41,262 nucleotides of DNA. Origin: an uncultured Chlorobiaceae bacterium (GTDB lineage: Bacteria > Bacteroidota > Chlorobiia > Chlorobiales > Chlorobiaceae). Below are positions 1-8,332 of the stretch, piece after piece. Both the position numbers and the translations under genes were made by a program. The notes under the pieces were generated by a model. That model made no database searches. It was given only the letters and a program-made list of their open reading frames with translations, and was not told the DNA's origin. The stretch is from the NCBI GenBank assembly GCA_903840935.1, contig CAIMHT010000044.1:1-41262 (forward strand). The letters are read 5' to 3'. Numbering within the stretch: the first letter of the stretch is position 1; every line of letters starts with the position of its first letter.

Positions 1-175
1 TATGGAGTACATCATGCATCCCTTTTATACAACCAAGGAGTCAGGAAAAGGAACCGGCCTCGGTCTCTCGATCAGTTATGGAATCATCAAGGAGATGAAT
101 GGCACTATCAGGATTAAAAGCGCTCCAATGCGCGGCACCACCGTCATCATTACTTTGCCCAAAACAGCAAAATGA
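1..175 (+). CDS. Sensor histidine kinase, C-terminal end (partial)
   Basis: The window opens inside a gene whose last 57 codons (from base 2) form the end of a GHKL ATPase domain. The residues PFYTTKESGKGTGLGLSISY contain the G2 box (GTGLGL) that closes the ATP lid of two-component histidine kinases. The spacing PFYTTK..GTGLGLS is typical of hybrid or NtrB-like soluble kinases. No receiver domain follows: the protein stops at TGA 173-175, about 30 residues after the G2 box, as usual for a kinase ending with its catalytic domain. The sensory part and any partner regulator lie outside the window. No clear terminator follows. Confidence 0.85.
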   Translation, partial: MEYIMHPFYTTKESGKGTGLGLSISYGIIKEMNGTIRIKSAPMRGTTVIITLPKTAK

Positions 176-261
176 TAAAAAAGCTTACGGGGGTGTGCCG
201 GGAGGTTTGACCGACAGGTTATAACGGTTTATAAAAAGACAAGTTTTTTTGGACTTTAGCT

Positions 262-460
262 TACCAGCAGATTTTTGGTGTGCTGGTAGTGGTCGAGCAT
301 CGTTTCGTGAGTTTCTCGTCCGATGCTGGATTCTCCTACAACATTGACGCACAATCAATCAATCAACCAACATTTTGGTGAGCGGAGGTGAGGGACGAAC
401 CGCTGCACGCCAAAATGTTTTGGTTACAACCGACTACAGAAATGCCCACCGAAGGTGGCC
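262..460. repeat. Cluster of four consecutive hairpins in a non-coding stretch
   Basis: The 394 bases between the kinase and the UPF0175 gene (176-569) hold no gene. They contain four consecutive inverted repeats: TACCAGCA/TGCTGGTA at 262-269/281-288; AGCATCG/CGATGCT at 296-302/321-327; AACATTTTGG/CCAAAATGTT at 369-378/410-419, with a nested AGCGG/CCGCT at 381-385/400-404; and CCACC/GGTGG within 444-460. A short AATC tandem run lies near 353-366. The density of perfect stems suggests a structured RNA or a small non-autonomous repeat element. I cannot assign it to a family. Confidence 0.5.
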
Positions 461-569
461 CGACGTTATGGAAATAAAAATCGATTTTTTCCGTTAAAAA
501 TGTGTTTCCTGACTATTGGTTGACCTTAACCAATCAGGGTATCCCAATCATGCTGGACCATAGAAAACC

Positions 570-818
570 ATGCAACTCCTTCTTGAAGTGCCAAGCAATC
601 TGTCTGATGCAGCTCAATGCACACCGCAGCAATTCATAAAAGAGGCCAAACTGGCCATGGCCATCAAACTTTTTGAAATGAAACGGCTGTCCTCGGGAAT
701 GGCTGCTGCGTTTATTGGGATGAGCAGGGTCGAATTTCTGGCTGAGCTGCATCGGTACGGTGTACCAATGATTGATTTGGATCAGAATGAACTTGCCCAG
801 GATGTCAGCAATGCCTGA
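570..818 (+). CDS. UPF0175-family antitoxin
   Basis: This 82-residue protein reads like the UPF0175 family: a short N-terminal strand (MQLLLEVPSN), then a helical region with KLAMAIKLFEMKRLSSGMAA and a helix-turn-helix-like stretch (AAAFIGMSRVEFLAELHRYG), ending in an acidic tail. Members are usually antitoxins or regulators paired with DUF3368 PIN-like toxins, and the next gene is exactly that. The two reading frames overlap by 8 bases, which indicates translational coupling. The first ATG (570) is used; no strong Shine-Dalgarno sequence is visible. Function as an antitoxin is inferred from family and pairing. Confidence 0.8.
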   Translation: MQLLLEVPSNLSDAAQCTPQQFIKEAKLAMAIKLFEMKRLSSGMAAAFIGMSRVEFLAELHRYGVPMIDLDQNELAQDVSNA

Positions 819-1296
819 TCAAACTAAAGTGGTTGTTATCAACACCAAGCCGTTTATTGCATTGACCGCCGCAACCGGCAATCTTGATGTGCTTCGTTGT
901 CTGTATTCAAGGGTAATCGTGCCCTATGAGGTGGCCAACAAAATCCGGGCTGGTGGTAGGGATGCTTTTGGGGTTGAGGTGTTTGAGCAGTCATTCTGGT
1001 TAGACATTCGTCCTGAGCCAAAGGTGCTAATGCCTTATCTGCAAAACACGCTTGATAGCGGAGAAGCATCGGTTATAAAAACGGCCTTACAGCTTGGCAT
1101 CAATCTGGTATGCATTGATGAAATACTTGGCAGGCGCACTGCTCGTTTGTCGAACCTGAATGTTACCGGAGCTATCGGAGTACTGCTCAAAGCAAAATCT
1201 GCAGGGTATCGAATATCAATTGATGCAATAAGCAGGATGCGCGAGCATGGCATTTGGCTCAGTCAAAATGTTATCAATTTTGCCCTGACTCACTGA
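811..1296 (+). CDS. DUF3368 PIN-like toxin
   Basis: This 161-residue protein starts at the ATG at 811, overlapping the UPF0175 stop. It has a PIN-like layout: an early acidic or polar strand (VVVINTKPFIALTAAT), a VIVPYEVANKI strand-helix, a central LDSGEASVIKTALQLG (the conserved GEA(S/A) motif of DUF3368) and LVCIDEILGRRTARL carrying the later acidic residue. DUF3368 proteins are predicted RNases of TA pairs with UPF0175 partners. The first Asp expected in PIN domains appears as Asn (VINTKPF), which may weaken metal binding, although DUF3368 members vary here. An upstream in-frame ATG at 772 would lie inside the antitoxin gene and is less likely. Confidence 0.8.
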   Translation: MPDQTKVVVINTKPFIALTAATGNLDVLRCLYSRVIVPYEVANKIRAGGRDAFGVEVFEQSFWLDIRPEPKVLMPYLQNTLDSGEASVIKTALQLGINLVCIDEILGRRTARLSNLNVTGAIGVLLKAKSAGYRISIDAISRMREHGIWLSQNVINFALTH

Positions 1297-1340
1297 CTTG
1301 ATTACCTCATCCAAAACCCGCGCTAAACTATTGCCCCACC

Positions 1341-2876
1341 CTACTCCGGTTTCAGATGCGGGAAGAAGATGACCTCCCGGATGGAGTCCTGCCCGGTCAG
1401 AATCATAACGAGGCGATCAATACCGATGCCAATGCCCGCACATGGAGGCATACCGTATTCAATGGCGCGAAGGAAGTCTTCGTCAACAATCATGGCCTCT
1501 TCGTCGCCGCGCTGCCTTAGTTTGGCCTGCGATTCGAGCCTTTCACGCTGGATGACGGGGTCGTTGAGTTCGGAGAAGGAGTTGCAGACCTCTTTGCCGC
1601 CGATGATCAGTTCAAAGCGCTCAACAATGCCGGGCTGTGATGGGTGCTCCTTGGCAAGGGGCGACATCTCGGTGGGGTAGTCGATGATGAAGGTTGGCTG
1701 AATGAGCTTGGGCTCAACAAATTCACCGAAAATTTCGTCAATAATTTTGCCGCTGCTGATTTTCGGGTCAAGTTCGAGGCCGAGGTCTTTGGCTGTGTAG
1801 CGCAGTTGCTCTTCGGTTTGGCCAGCAATATTTTTGCCGGTGTATTCCGTAATGGCGTCGATAATGCTCAGGCGGCGGAAGGGTGGCTTGAGGCTGATTT
1901 CGTTGCCGAGAAAGGTGGTGACTTCGCTCTTGTTGACCGCGAGGGCGGTCTGGCTGAAGAGCTCTTCGACCATCGTCATCATCCAGTTGTAATCCTTGTA
2001 GGCAACGTAAAGCTCAACCTGGGTGAATTCGGGGTTGTGGAAGCGGTCGATCCCTTCGTTGCGGAAATCCTTGGCAAACTCAAAGACGCCGTCAAAACCG
2101 CCGACGATAAGCCGTTTGAGGTAGAGTTCGTTGGCAATGCGCAGGTAGAGCTGCATGTCGAGCGCATTGTGGTGCGTGGTGAAGGGACGGGCCGCCGCGC
2201 CACCGTAGATAGGCTGCAAAATCGGGGTTTCAACTTCGAGCCAGCCGTTGCCGGTAAAAGAGTTGCGCATGAAGGAGACGATAACGCTCCGTTTGATAAA
2301 GGTCTCTTTGACCTCCGGATTGACGATGAGGTCAACATAGCGCTGGCGGTAACGAAGCTCCTTGTCGCTGAAGGCGTCAAAAACAACCTTTTCTCCATCA
2401 ACCTCTTTCTCTTTGGCGACGGGTATGGGGCGCAGCGATTTGGTGAGCAGCTCCAGCGATTCGGCATGGACGGAGATTTCACCGGTTCTGGTTTTGAAGG
2501 TAAAGCCCTTGACACCGATTATGTCGCCGATGTCGAGCAGTTTGAAGGTGTCGTAGGTAGCGTCGCCAACCTCATCTTTTTTCATGTATATCTGGATTCG
2601 GCCTGCCGAGTCCTGAAGGTGGAAAAAGGAGGCTTTGCCCATTTTTCGGATGGTCATGATGCGTCCGGCCACCGAGACCGGAGTTTTGGCCTCTTCCACG
2701 AAATTGGCTATGATTTCCAGGGAGGAGTGGGTGACCTCAAAGTGGGTGGGGTAGGGGTTGACTCCCGCATCCATAAGCTGCAGGCGCTCTTCAAGACGGC
2801 GCTGCATCTGGTCGTTGAGCGAAATCGGGGTTGGCTGTTCCGGAATATTTTTGTTCGGTTCGTTCTCTTTCTGCAT
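1341..2876 (-). CDS. lysS: Lysyl-tRNA synthetase, class II
   Basis: This 511-residue cytosolic enzyme charges tRNA-Lys with lysine using ATP. An N-terminal OB-fold anticodon-binding domain ([20 protein letters not shown], about residues 68-87) is followed by the class II core. Motif 2 is [18 protein letters not shown] and motif 3 is [15 protein letters not shown] near the C-terminus. Length matches bacterial LysS. The start is the ATG at 2874-2876, preceded by AGAGG about 13 bases upstream. It lies 66 bases downstream of crtB on the same strand, so the two may be cotranscribed. The family assignment is very secure. Confidence 0.97.
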   Translation of the reverse strand: MQKENEPNKNIPEQPTPISLNDQMQRRLEERLQLMDAGVNPYPTHFEVTHSSLEIIANFVEEAKTPVSVAGRIMTIRKMGKASFFHLQDSAGRIQIYMKKDEVGDATYDTFKLLDIGDIIGVKGFTFKTRTGEISVHAESLELLTKSLRPIPVAKEKEVDGEKVVFDAFSDKELRYRQRYVDLIVNPEVKETFIKRSVIVSFMRNSFTGNGWLEVETPILQPIYGGAAARPFTTHHNALDMQLYLRIANELYLKRLIVGGFDGVFEFAKDFRNEGIDRFHNPEFTQVELYVAYKDYNWMMTMVEELFSQTALAVNKSEVTTFLGNEISLKPPFRRLSIIDAITEYTGKNIAGQTEEQLRYTAKDLGLELDPKISSGKIIDEIFGEFVEPKLIQPTFIIDYPTEMSPLAKEHPSQPGIVERFELIIGGKEVCNSFSELNDPVIQRERLESQAKLRQRGDEEAMIVDEDFLRAIEYGMPPCAGIGIGIDRLVMILTGQDSIREVIFFPHLKPE

Positions 2877-2942
2877 GATGGTCGGTGGCCTCTTGAAATT
2901 CTGTAAGTTAAAAAATATGGTCAGTCTGCATGCTCAAGCCCG

Positions 2943-3875
2943 TCAGGAGCAGGTTCGGGTTTTATACCAGACGTAGGGAATGGTGCTTATTTTCTGGAAA
3001 AAAGAGCGATAGGCCCTTTTTGAAAAGACATCGTACCGGTTTTTTTCGATGGCGGTTAAAATGTTGCCGTAGTTGACGCTGCTGATAGCGACACCAAAGC
3101 GGCTCCGTTTTTCAAGCATGGGAATCCCTTTTTCGGAGGAGCGGTAGTAGCTTCTCGCCCGTTCGACCTGAAACTTCATCAGATTGAGGAAGTTGTCGTT
3201 CATGGTTTTCTGCATCAGCTCTTCACTTGTGTAGTCGAAACGGCGCAGATCCTCAAGCGGAAGGTAGATTCTTCCCCTGTCAACATCTTCACCGACGTCG
3301 CGCAGGATGTTGGTCAACTGCATGGCAATGCCGAGTTCTATGGCGTGTTCGAGCGCTTGCTTGTCGCTGTAGCCGAAAATTTCGGAGGTCATCAGTCCAA
3401 CGACGGCGGCCACCTTGTAGCAGTAGACGTAGAGTTCGTCAAAGGTCTCAAATGGCTTGAAGTCGATATCCATGGCAACACCATCCATCAGGTCGAGCGG
3501 AAGCTCTATCGGGATCGAATGGCTTTTCAGTGTGTCGTGCCAGGCCATCATGATAGGATCATTGTCGGTTTTGCCGGCGTAGCAGCAGAGAAGCTTCGAT
3601 TTCCAGCCATCAAGCAACCTCTCAATCTCGTTACTCGTAATGAGGCCGTTGCTCAGTTTCACTTCCGCCAGATCGACAATGTCATCAACCGTGCGCAGCA
3701 GGGCGTAAACGGCAAAAATAGGTTTCTGCTGTTTTTTGGGCAGAAACATGCTTGCAAGGTAGAAGGTTTTTGCATGATCTTTTGAAATCTGCCGACAGTA
3801 GCTGTAAGCATCTTCGAGTGTTATCACCTTGTCAGGCTCCGTCACTGCATTGTTTCGGTTATCGTTCAGATTCAT
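2943..3875 (-). CDS. crtB: Phytoene synthase (squalene/phytoene synthase family)
   Basis: This 310-residue enzyme would condense two geranylgeranyl diphosphates to phytoene, the first committed step of carotenoid synthesis. Both Asp-rich motifs of the family are present: VDDIVD (first DxxxD) and LRDVGEDVDRGRIYLPLED (second, diagnostic). YCYKVAAVVG lies between them. The upstream sequence SYCRQISKDHAKTFYLAS is the usual N-terminal SxSF-type helix. In a green sulfur bacterium this supplies chlorobactene or isorenieratene. A squalene or dehydrosqualene synthase cannot be excluded by eye, but no hopanoid genes are nearby. It is divergent from hflX and upstream of lysS. Confidence 0.88.
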   Translation of the reverse strand: MNLNDNRNNAVTEPDKVITLEDAYSYCRQISKDHAKTFYLASMFLPKKQQKPIFAVYALLRTVDDIVDLAEVKLSNGLITSNEIERLLDGWKSKLLCCYAGKTDNDPIMMAWHDTLKSHSIPIELPLDLMDGVAMDIDFKPFETFDELYVYCYKVAAVVGLMTSEIFGYSDKQALEHAIELGIAMQLTNILRDVGEDVDRGRIYLPLEDLRRFDYTSEELMQKTMNDNFLNLMKFQVERARSYYRSSEKGIPMLEKRSRFGVAISSVNYGNILTAIEKNRYDVFSKRAYRSFFQKISTIPYVWYKTRTCS

Positions 3876-3980
3876 CTGATATGCGCTTTTATGGGCCTCT
3901 TCTGGTCGCCACAGCTTTTTTACCCTTTTGCGGTGTGGGGTGAAAGCAAAAATGTGTACCTTTTTATCGACTGAGTACGT

Positions 3981-4019
3981 TTACAACAATGAGCTGTCAA
4001 GATAAAACAATGGTTGTAA
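3981..4019. promoter_or_regulatory. Inverted repeat in the crtB/hflX divergent intergenic region
   Basis: TTACAAC (3981-3987) and GTTGTAA (4013-4019) form an inverted repeat with a 25-base centre in the 209-base gap between divergent crtB and hflX. It could be an operator or a cruciform. No factor is recognised. Confidence 0.3.
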
Positions 4020-4084
4020 TATAGCAACATGCCATATAGCAGCCCTTTATCATTCAAATACTTACGTAATTTATTACTGCACCG

Positions 4085-5374
4085 TTGAATACTGTCACCC
4101 CTGAAAACAGGAGGGAAAAGGCCATTCTGGTCGGCCTCTGCTCTCCCCCCGAAATACCACGATCCCTTGTTGAGGAGTATCTCGATGAGCTTGCTTTTCT
4201 TGCCGATACCGCTGGAGCGGATGTGGTAGAATCGTTCATACAGGACAAAAAACTGCGTGACCCGGCTTACTGTATCGGAAAAGGGAAGGTTGAGGAGCTT
4301 GTGCTCTTTGTCAAGGAGAAGGAGATTGATCTCGTCATTTTTGATGATGATCTTACCCCTGCACAGGCAAGAAACCTTGAAAAGACGCTTGAGTGCAAGG
4401 TGATTGACCGTACCGGCCTGATTTTGCAGATTTTTGCCATCAGGGCGCAGTCGGCCCAGGCAAAGATGCAGGTGGAGCTTGCCCAACTTGAATATATGCT
4501 GCCCCGCCTCTCCGGGCAGTGGACTCATCTATCGAAACAGAAGGGTGGAATCGGCAACAAGGGGCCGGGCGAAACCCAGATTGAGACCGATCGCCGTTTG
4601 GTGCGTAACCGGATCTCCCTCCTGAAAAAGAAGCTTCAGGAGGTCTCGCTGCAGCACGATACCCAGACCCGTGGGCGGCAGACCGTTCCGAGAGTTTCCC
4701 TTGTGGGTTATACTAATGCCGGCAAGTCTACCCTGATGAACGTTCTCTGCCCCGAGGCTGAGGCTTTTGCTGAAAACAGGCTCTTTGCCACACTCGACAC
4801 CAAAACCCGCCGTCTGGAGCTGAACATCAACAAGCTTGTTTTACTCTCCGATACCGTTGGTTTTATCCGCAAACTGCCGCATACCCTGGTCGAGAGTTTT
4901 AAATCGACCCTTGACGAGGTGCTGCAGGCCGATTTTCTGCTCCATGTGATTGATATCAGCCATCACAGTTTTGAGGACCAGAGAGAGGTTGTCCGCGAGA
5001 CCCTCAAGGAGATTGGCGTTGAGCACGATAACATCATCGAGGTTTTCAACAAGATGGATGCGGTTGACGATCCCGTGCGTCTGGCAGAAATCCGCGAGAA
5101 GTATCCCGATGCCGTCTGTATATCCGCTATCAACGGGGTCAATATTGCGCTGCTCAAGGAGATGATCGGCGAGCAGGTTGCCCGCGAGTATGCAGAGCGC
5201 AAGATCAGTGTGCATGTCTCCAACTACAAGCTGATTACTTACCTCTACGAGCATACTGAAGTTATCGACAAGCGCTATGTTGATGAAGAGGTTGAACTCA
5301 CCTTCAGGGTGCGCAAAAATCAGATCAAGCATATTGATGCCCTTATCAACTCATCACAAACCCTCCCCGGATGA
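4085..5374 (+). CDS. hflX: GTPase HflX
   Basis: This 429-residue ribosome-associated GTPase splits or rescues stalled 70S ribosomes. An N-terminal HflX domain (to about residue 195) contains the hallmark GGIGNKGPGETQIETDRR at 154-171. The G domain has Walker A GYTNAGKS at 208-215, G3 DTVGF and G4 NKMD. The reading frame has no ATG before the domain. A stop at 4067-4069 precedes it, and the best start is TTG at 4085 (an ATT at 4073 is the only other near-cognate choice). There is no convincing Shine-Dalgarno sequence. The gene overlaps ybeY by ATGA, so the two are translationally coupled. Confidence 0.95.
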   Translation: MNTVTPENRREKAILVGLCSPPEIPRSLVEEYLDELAFLADTAGADVVESFIQDKKLRDPAYCIGKGKVEELVLFVKEKEIDLVIFDDDLTPAQARNLEKTLECKVIDRTGLILQIFAIRAQSAQAKMQVELAQLEYMLPRLSGQWTHLSKQKGGIGNKGPGETQIETDRRLVRNRISLLKKKLQEVSLQHDTQTRGRQTVPRVSLVGYTNAGKSTLMNVLCPEAEAFAENRLFATLDTKTRRLELNINKLVLLSDTVGFIRKLPHTLVESFKSTLDEVLQADFLLHVIDISHHSFEDQREVVRETLKEIGVEHDNIIEVFNKMDAVDDPVRLAEIREKYPDAVCISAINGVNIALLKEMIGEQVAREYAERKISVHVSNYKLITYLYEHTEVIDKRYVDEEVELTFRVRKNQIKHIDALINSSQTLPG

Positions 5375-5817
5375 TGCTGCAAATCCATAACACCACTAAA
5401 AAAGAGATTCCGGAGCAACCCATTGAGCGTGCATTACGTCTCGTTATGGAGACTGAGGGGTGCACGGTTGAGTCAATCGTTGGCGTCTACTGCGGCAATA
5501 AAATGATACAGCGCATCAATCGTGAGTTTCTTGGCCACGATTATCCTACCGATACCATCACCTTCCCCTATAGCACGGGGAGTGAGGTCGATGGCGAGTT
5601 TTATATTTCGCTTGATGTGGTGAAGGAGAATGCTGCCAGATTCTCGGTTGATTTTCAGCAGGAACTGCTGCGCGTCACCATCCATTCGGCACTGCATCTT
5701 ATAGGCTATGATGATCAGTCGCCCGAGGAGCGCACCGTGATGGAGGAAAAAGAGGCATTCTATCTTAACCGTTTTGCTGAGTCAACCTCATCATCATCGA
5801 CCAATGAAGAGCAGTAA
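5371..5817 (+). CDS. ybeY: Endoribonuclease YbeY (16S rRNA maturation)
   Basis: This 148-residue metal-dependent endoribonuclease of the UPF0054 family acts in 16S rRNA 3'-end maturation and ribosome quality control. The diagnostic segments are the middle NREFLGHDYPTDTITFPY and the metal site HSALHLIGYDDQ. The first two histidines (H-x3-H) are intact. The third ligand, His in E. coli, is Asp here (H-x3-H-x5-D). To my knowledge this is seen in Bacteroidetes/Chlorobi members, so it is unlikely to be a defect. The start overlaps the hflX stop by 4 bases (a second ATG at 5374 is also possible). Pairing with hflX fits a ribosome-maintenance operon. Confidence 0.93.
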   Translation: MMLQIHNTTKKEIPEQPIERALRLVMETEGCTVESIVGVYCGNKMIQRINREFLGHDYPTDTITFPYSTGSEVDGEFYISLDVVKENAARFSVDFQQELLRVTIHSALHLIGYDDQSPEERTVMEEKEAFYLNRFAESTSSSSTNEEQ

Positions 5818-6346
5818 TGATTTCGGTGTAATCCTGCAGCCAAAGCCATCAATCTGGAAACGCATTCTTCTGATTGCGCTCCCTCTGGCTTTTGCGCTGC
5901 TTGTCGGGGGAATTTTTTTGACCCGCTACCTTGGGCAGCAAAAGGTGAAAGAGTTTGCGGAGCTTGCCGAGAGCCGTTCGGTGATTATTCAGCGCCAGGA
6001 TATCCAGCTTTTTGCTCTGCCACTTGCCTGGTCGGTGCGCAAGGAGTTGATGCGCTCCAATTATGACCAGATTGATGACTATTTCAACGAACTGATTCAG
6101 CGCAAAGGGTTTGGCGTGATCATGCTGCTTGACCCTGCAGGCAACATAAAAGTATCGACTGACCGAAAGCTGCAGGGAAGCTCTTTTTTGCAGCGTTACC
6201 CCCAAATGAAGCTTGGGGCATTGGTTCAGGTCTCCTACGCGCTGCCGCAGGGGAAGAGCATGTTCCTTGTACCGGTTATGGGGCTCAACTCAAGGCTTGG
6301 CACCATTGCCTTTATCTACAGCTACCGGACGCTTTCGCTTCCCTGA
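5804..6346 (+). CDS. Single-pass membrane protein with Cache-like extracytoplasmic domain
   Basis: This 180-residue protein has a short basic cytoplasmic N-terminus, one strong membrane segment (about residues 20-42, RILLIALPLAFALLVGGIFL) and an extracytoplasmic region ending GTIAFIYSYRTLSLP. VIMLLDPAGNIKVSTDRKLQ resembles the D-x-x-G-x-I-x-x-S strand pair of Cache/PAS-like sensory domains. There is no second membrane segment, HAMP or kinase, so it looks like a stand-alone or truncated sensor input domain. The ATG at 5804 is chosen; it overlaps the end of ybeY by 14 bases. Its 3' end overlaps the convergent trmH by 25 bases. Function unknown. Confidence 0.65.
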   Translation: MKSSNDFGVILQPKPSIWKRILLIALPLAFALLVGGIFLTRYLGQQKVKEFAELAESRSVIIQRQDIQLFALPLAWSVRKELMRSNYDQIDDYFNELIQRKGFGVIMLLDPAGNIKVSTDRKLQGSSFLQRYPQMKLGALVQVSYALPQGKSMFLVPVMGLNSRLGTIAFIYSYRTLSLP

Positions 6347-6996
6347 AGAGTGCAGATTACCCCCTGGGCATCAAGGGGTGGGTAGGGTGCTCCCTCCTGG
6401 CGGAGTTCACGGCTCAGGCGCGGATGGGTGTACTCAAAGAGCATTCTCTGAAAGTTTTCTGGATTAAGACGTGCCTGGCTGTACATCCCCTTTGCCGCTC
6501 TCTGTCGTTGCGCTTCGAAGAGAATGACCGCTGTGGCGACAGAGACATTGAGTGACTCCACCATGCCAAGCATCGGCACCGTTATGGCGTGATCGGCTCC
6601 ATGAATGGCCTCTTCCGATATGCCATCCCACTCGGCGCCTACCACAAGGGCCGTTGGAAGGCTATAATCGATCTCCCTGAAATCCATCGCCCCCTCCTTG
6701 CCGGTTGCGACAACAATCTGCATACCACACTGCGAGACCGTTCTGAAGGCCGATGCAATATCGGAATGGAGGGTCAGCGTCAGCCATTTGCTTGCACCCG
6801 CAGCGGCATTTTGTTCGGTATAGATTGATTTACGGTATGAAACAGCGTGGAGTTCATTGATACCAACACCATCACAACTGCGGATAATGGCCGACAGGTT
6901 GTAGGCCTTGTTGACGTTATCCATGATAACCGTCAGGTCAGGCTGGCGGTGAAGCAGCATGGTATAAATTTTGCGGAATCGTACAGGAGAGATCAA
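6322..6996 (-). CDS. trmH: tRNA (guanosine-18-2'-O)-methyltransferase TrmH (SpoU family)
   Basis: This 224-residue SPOUT methyltransferase is predicted to methylate the ribose of G18 in tRNA using S-adenosylmethionine. The N-terminal MISPVRFRKIYTMLLHRQPD and VIMDNVNKAYNLSAIIRSCD match TrmH (motif 1 with the catalytic Arg). Motif 2 is ALVVGAEWDGIS; motif 3 is VPMLGMVESLNVSVATAV, the knot region. The best start is TTG at 6994-6996, which puts the N-terminus where the family begins; no Shine-Dalgarno sequence is evident. The frame stays open upstream, so a longer N-terminus is possible. It is convergent with the preceding gene and divergent from the metallophosphoesterase. Confidence 0.9.
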   Translation of the reverse strand: MISPVRFRKIYTMLLHRQPDLTVIMDNVNKAYNLSAIIRSCDGVGINELHAVSYRKSIYTEQNAAAGASKWLTLTLHSDIASAFRTVSQCGMQIVVATGKEGAMDFREIDYSLPTALVVGAEWDGISEEAIHGADHAITVPMLGMVESLNVSVATAVILFEAQRQRAAKGMYSQARLNPENFQRMLFEYTHPRLSRELRQEGAPYPPLDAQGVICTLQGSESVR

Positions 6997-7243
6997 GATG
7001 TTTGCAGCTTCAATATTGATGAACCATTGTTTGTCGAGTTTCGGAATACAAGAAAGCTCTTTTTTTCTTTTTTCCTCAATTGCGCTCGAAAAAGGGGAAA
7101 GATTGCTTCTCTATTGCAACACGTGAAACCCTCTTCCGGCAGGGTACAATCTTGCGGGGGTTACTTTTTTTGAGTATATCAGAAGTGGGCCTTCCCTCCG
7201 GGATGGCAGATATTCCGGAGAAAGGAAGAACGGTTCTATCACT

Positions 7244-8317
7244 ATGAGTTTCAAGTACAAAAAACATCCCTATCTTGAGCACTTGCTTCAGCATGCAAGG
7301 CCGATCAATTTGGACAACACCTCAAAGGTTCTGATTCTCAGTGATCTGCACATCGGCAATGGCGGACGGCGCGATGAGTTCAAGCGCAATTCCGATCTGG
7401 TCAAAACCATGCTCGGGAGCTACTATCTGCCCGAAAAATACAGCCTTGTCCTTAATGGTGATGTTGAGGAGCTTTTCAAGTTCCCGCTTGAGAGCATTGA
7501 GGCGGTGTGGGGCGAACTCTACGACCTTTTTTTAAAGTTTGAGCAGAACGGTTTTTTTTGGAAAATATACGGGAACCATGACGCTGAGTTGCTTGAGGAG
7601 AGGAAGTACCGGCTTGCTTCATCAATGGTTGAATCGCTGAAGTTTCAGTACGGCAAGGAGACCCTTCTGCTGTTTCACGGCCACCAGGCATCGGTACTTC
7701 TGTGGGAGACCTATCCGATAGTGAGCCGTGCTGTTGTCCTCTTTATCCGCTATATCATAAAACCGGTAGGTATCAGGGGTTTTTCTATCGCCTACAACAG
7801 TACCCGACGCTTCGCCATCGAGAAATCGATTTATGAGTTCTCCAACCATGCAAAAATTGTCTCGATCATAGGCCATACCCATCGTCCCCTCTTTGAATCG
7901 CTCTCAAAGGTGGATTTTCTGAACTATCGGATAGAGGAGCTTTGCAGGGCCTATCCGGCAGCAGATAGTCAAAAACGTGCGGCTATCGAGCAAAAAATCG
8001 CAGCACTGAAAGTTGAGCTTGAGGAGTGCTACAAACAGGGCAAAAAAATTGGTCTCCGGAGTGGACTCTACAATAACCTCACCATTCCAAGTATTTTTAA
8101 CTCCGGTTGTGCCATTGGAAAACGGGGCATCACGGCCCTTGAAATCGAAGGAAACAAAATCAGGCTGGTCTACTGGTACAACGGCAAGCAGAGCCGCAAG
8201 TTCACCAGCGACCGCGATAATCGCCCAATGGAACTTGGCTCGACAGGCTTTTCAAGGGTGGTCTTGAACGAAGACTCTCTCGATTACCTCTTTACCCGTA
8301 TTCATCTTCTTGCTTGA
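7244..8317 (+). CDS. Calcineurin-like metallophosphoesterase
   Basis: This 357-residue protein has all five metal-site motifs of the calcineurin-like superfamily in order: SDLHIGN (D-x-H), NGDVEELF (GDxxE), YGNHDAEL (GNHD), FHGHQ and GHTHRP (GHTH). The spacing resembles LpxH and related UDP-diacylglucosamine hydrolases or bacterial serine/threonine phosphatases. The protein is longer than LpxH, however, and has a charged helical insert (SQKRAAIEQKIAALKVELEE) after the GHTH motif. The substrate cannot be read from the sequence. The C-terminal region ends a closing beta strand (ITALEIEGNKIRLVYWYNGK). It is followed 15 bases later by the exporter operon. Confidence 0.85.
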   Translation: MSFKYKKHPYLEHLLQHARPINLDNTSKVLILSDLHIGNGGRRDEFKRNSDLVKTMLGSYYLPEKYSLVLNGDVEELFKFPLESIEAVWGELYDLFLKFEQNGFFWKIYGNHDAELLEERKYRLASSMVESLKFQYGKETLLLFHGHQASVLLWETYPIVSRAVVLFIRYIIKPVGIRGFSIAYNSTRRFAIEKSIYEFSNHAKIVSIIGHTHRPLFESLSKVDFLNYRIEELCRAYPAADSQKRAAIEQKIAALKVELEECYKQGKKIGLRSGLYNNLTIPSIFNSGCAIGKRGITALEIEGNKIRLVYWYNGKQSRKFTSDRDNRPMELGSTGFSRVVLNEDSLDYLFTRIHLLA

Positions 8318-8332
8318 AAACACTCGATAACC

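Noticed and set aside
1644..2906. 420-codon plus-strand open frame
   Set aside because: It lies wholly antisense to lysS, which is unmistakable by its class II motifs; the frame is a codon-bias shadow.
3920..4528. 202-codon minus-strand open frame opposite hflX
   Set aside because: It overlaps the conserved HflX N-terminal domain; its sequence has no domain features.
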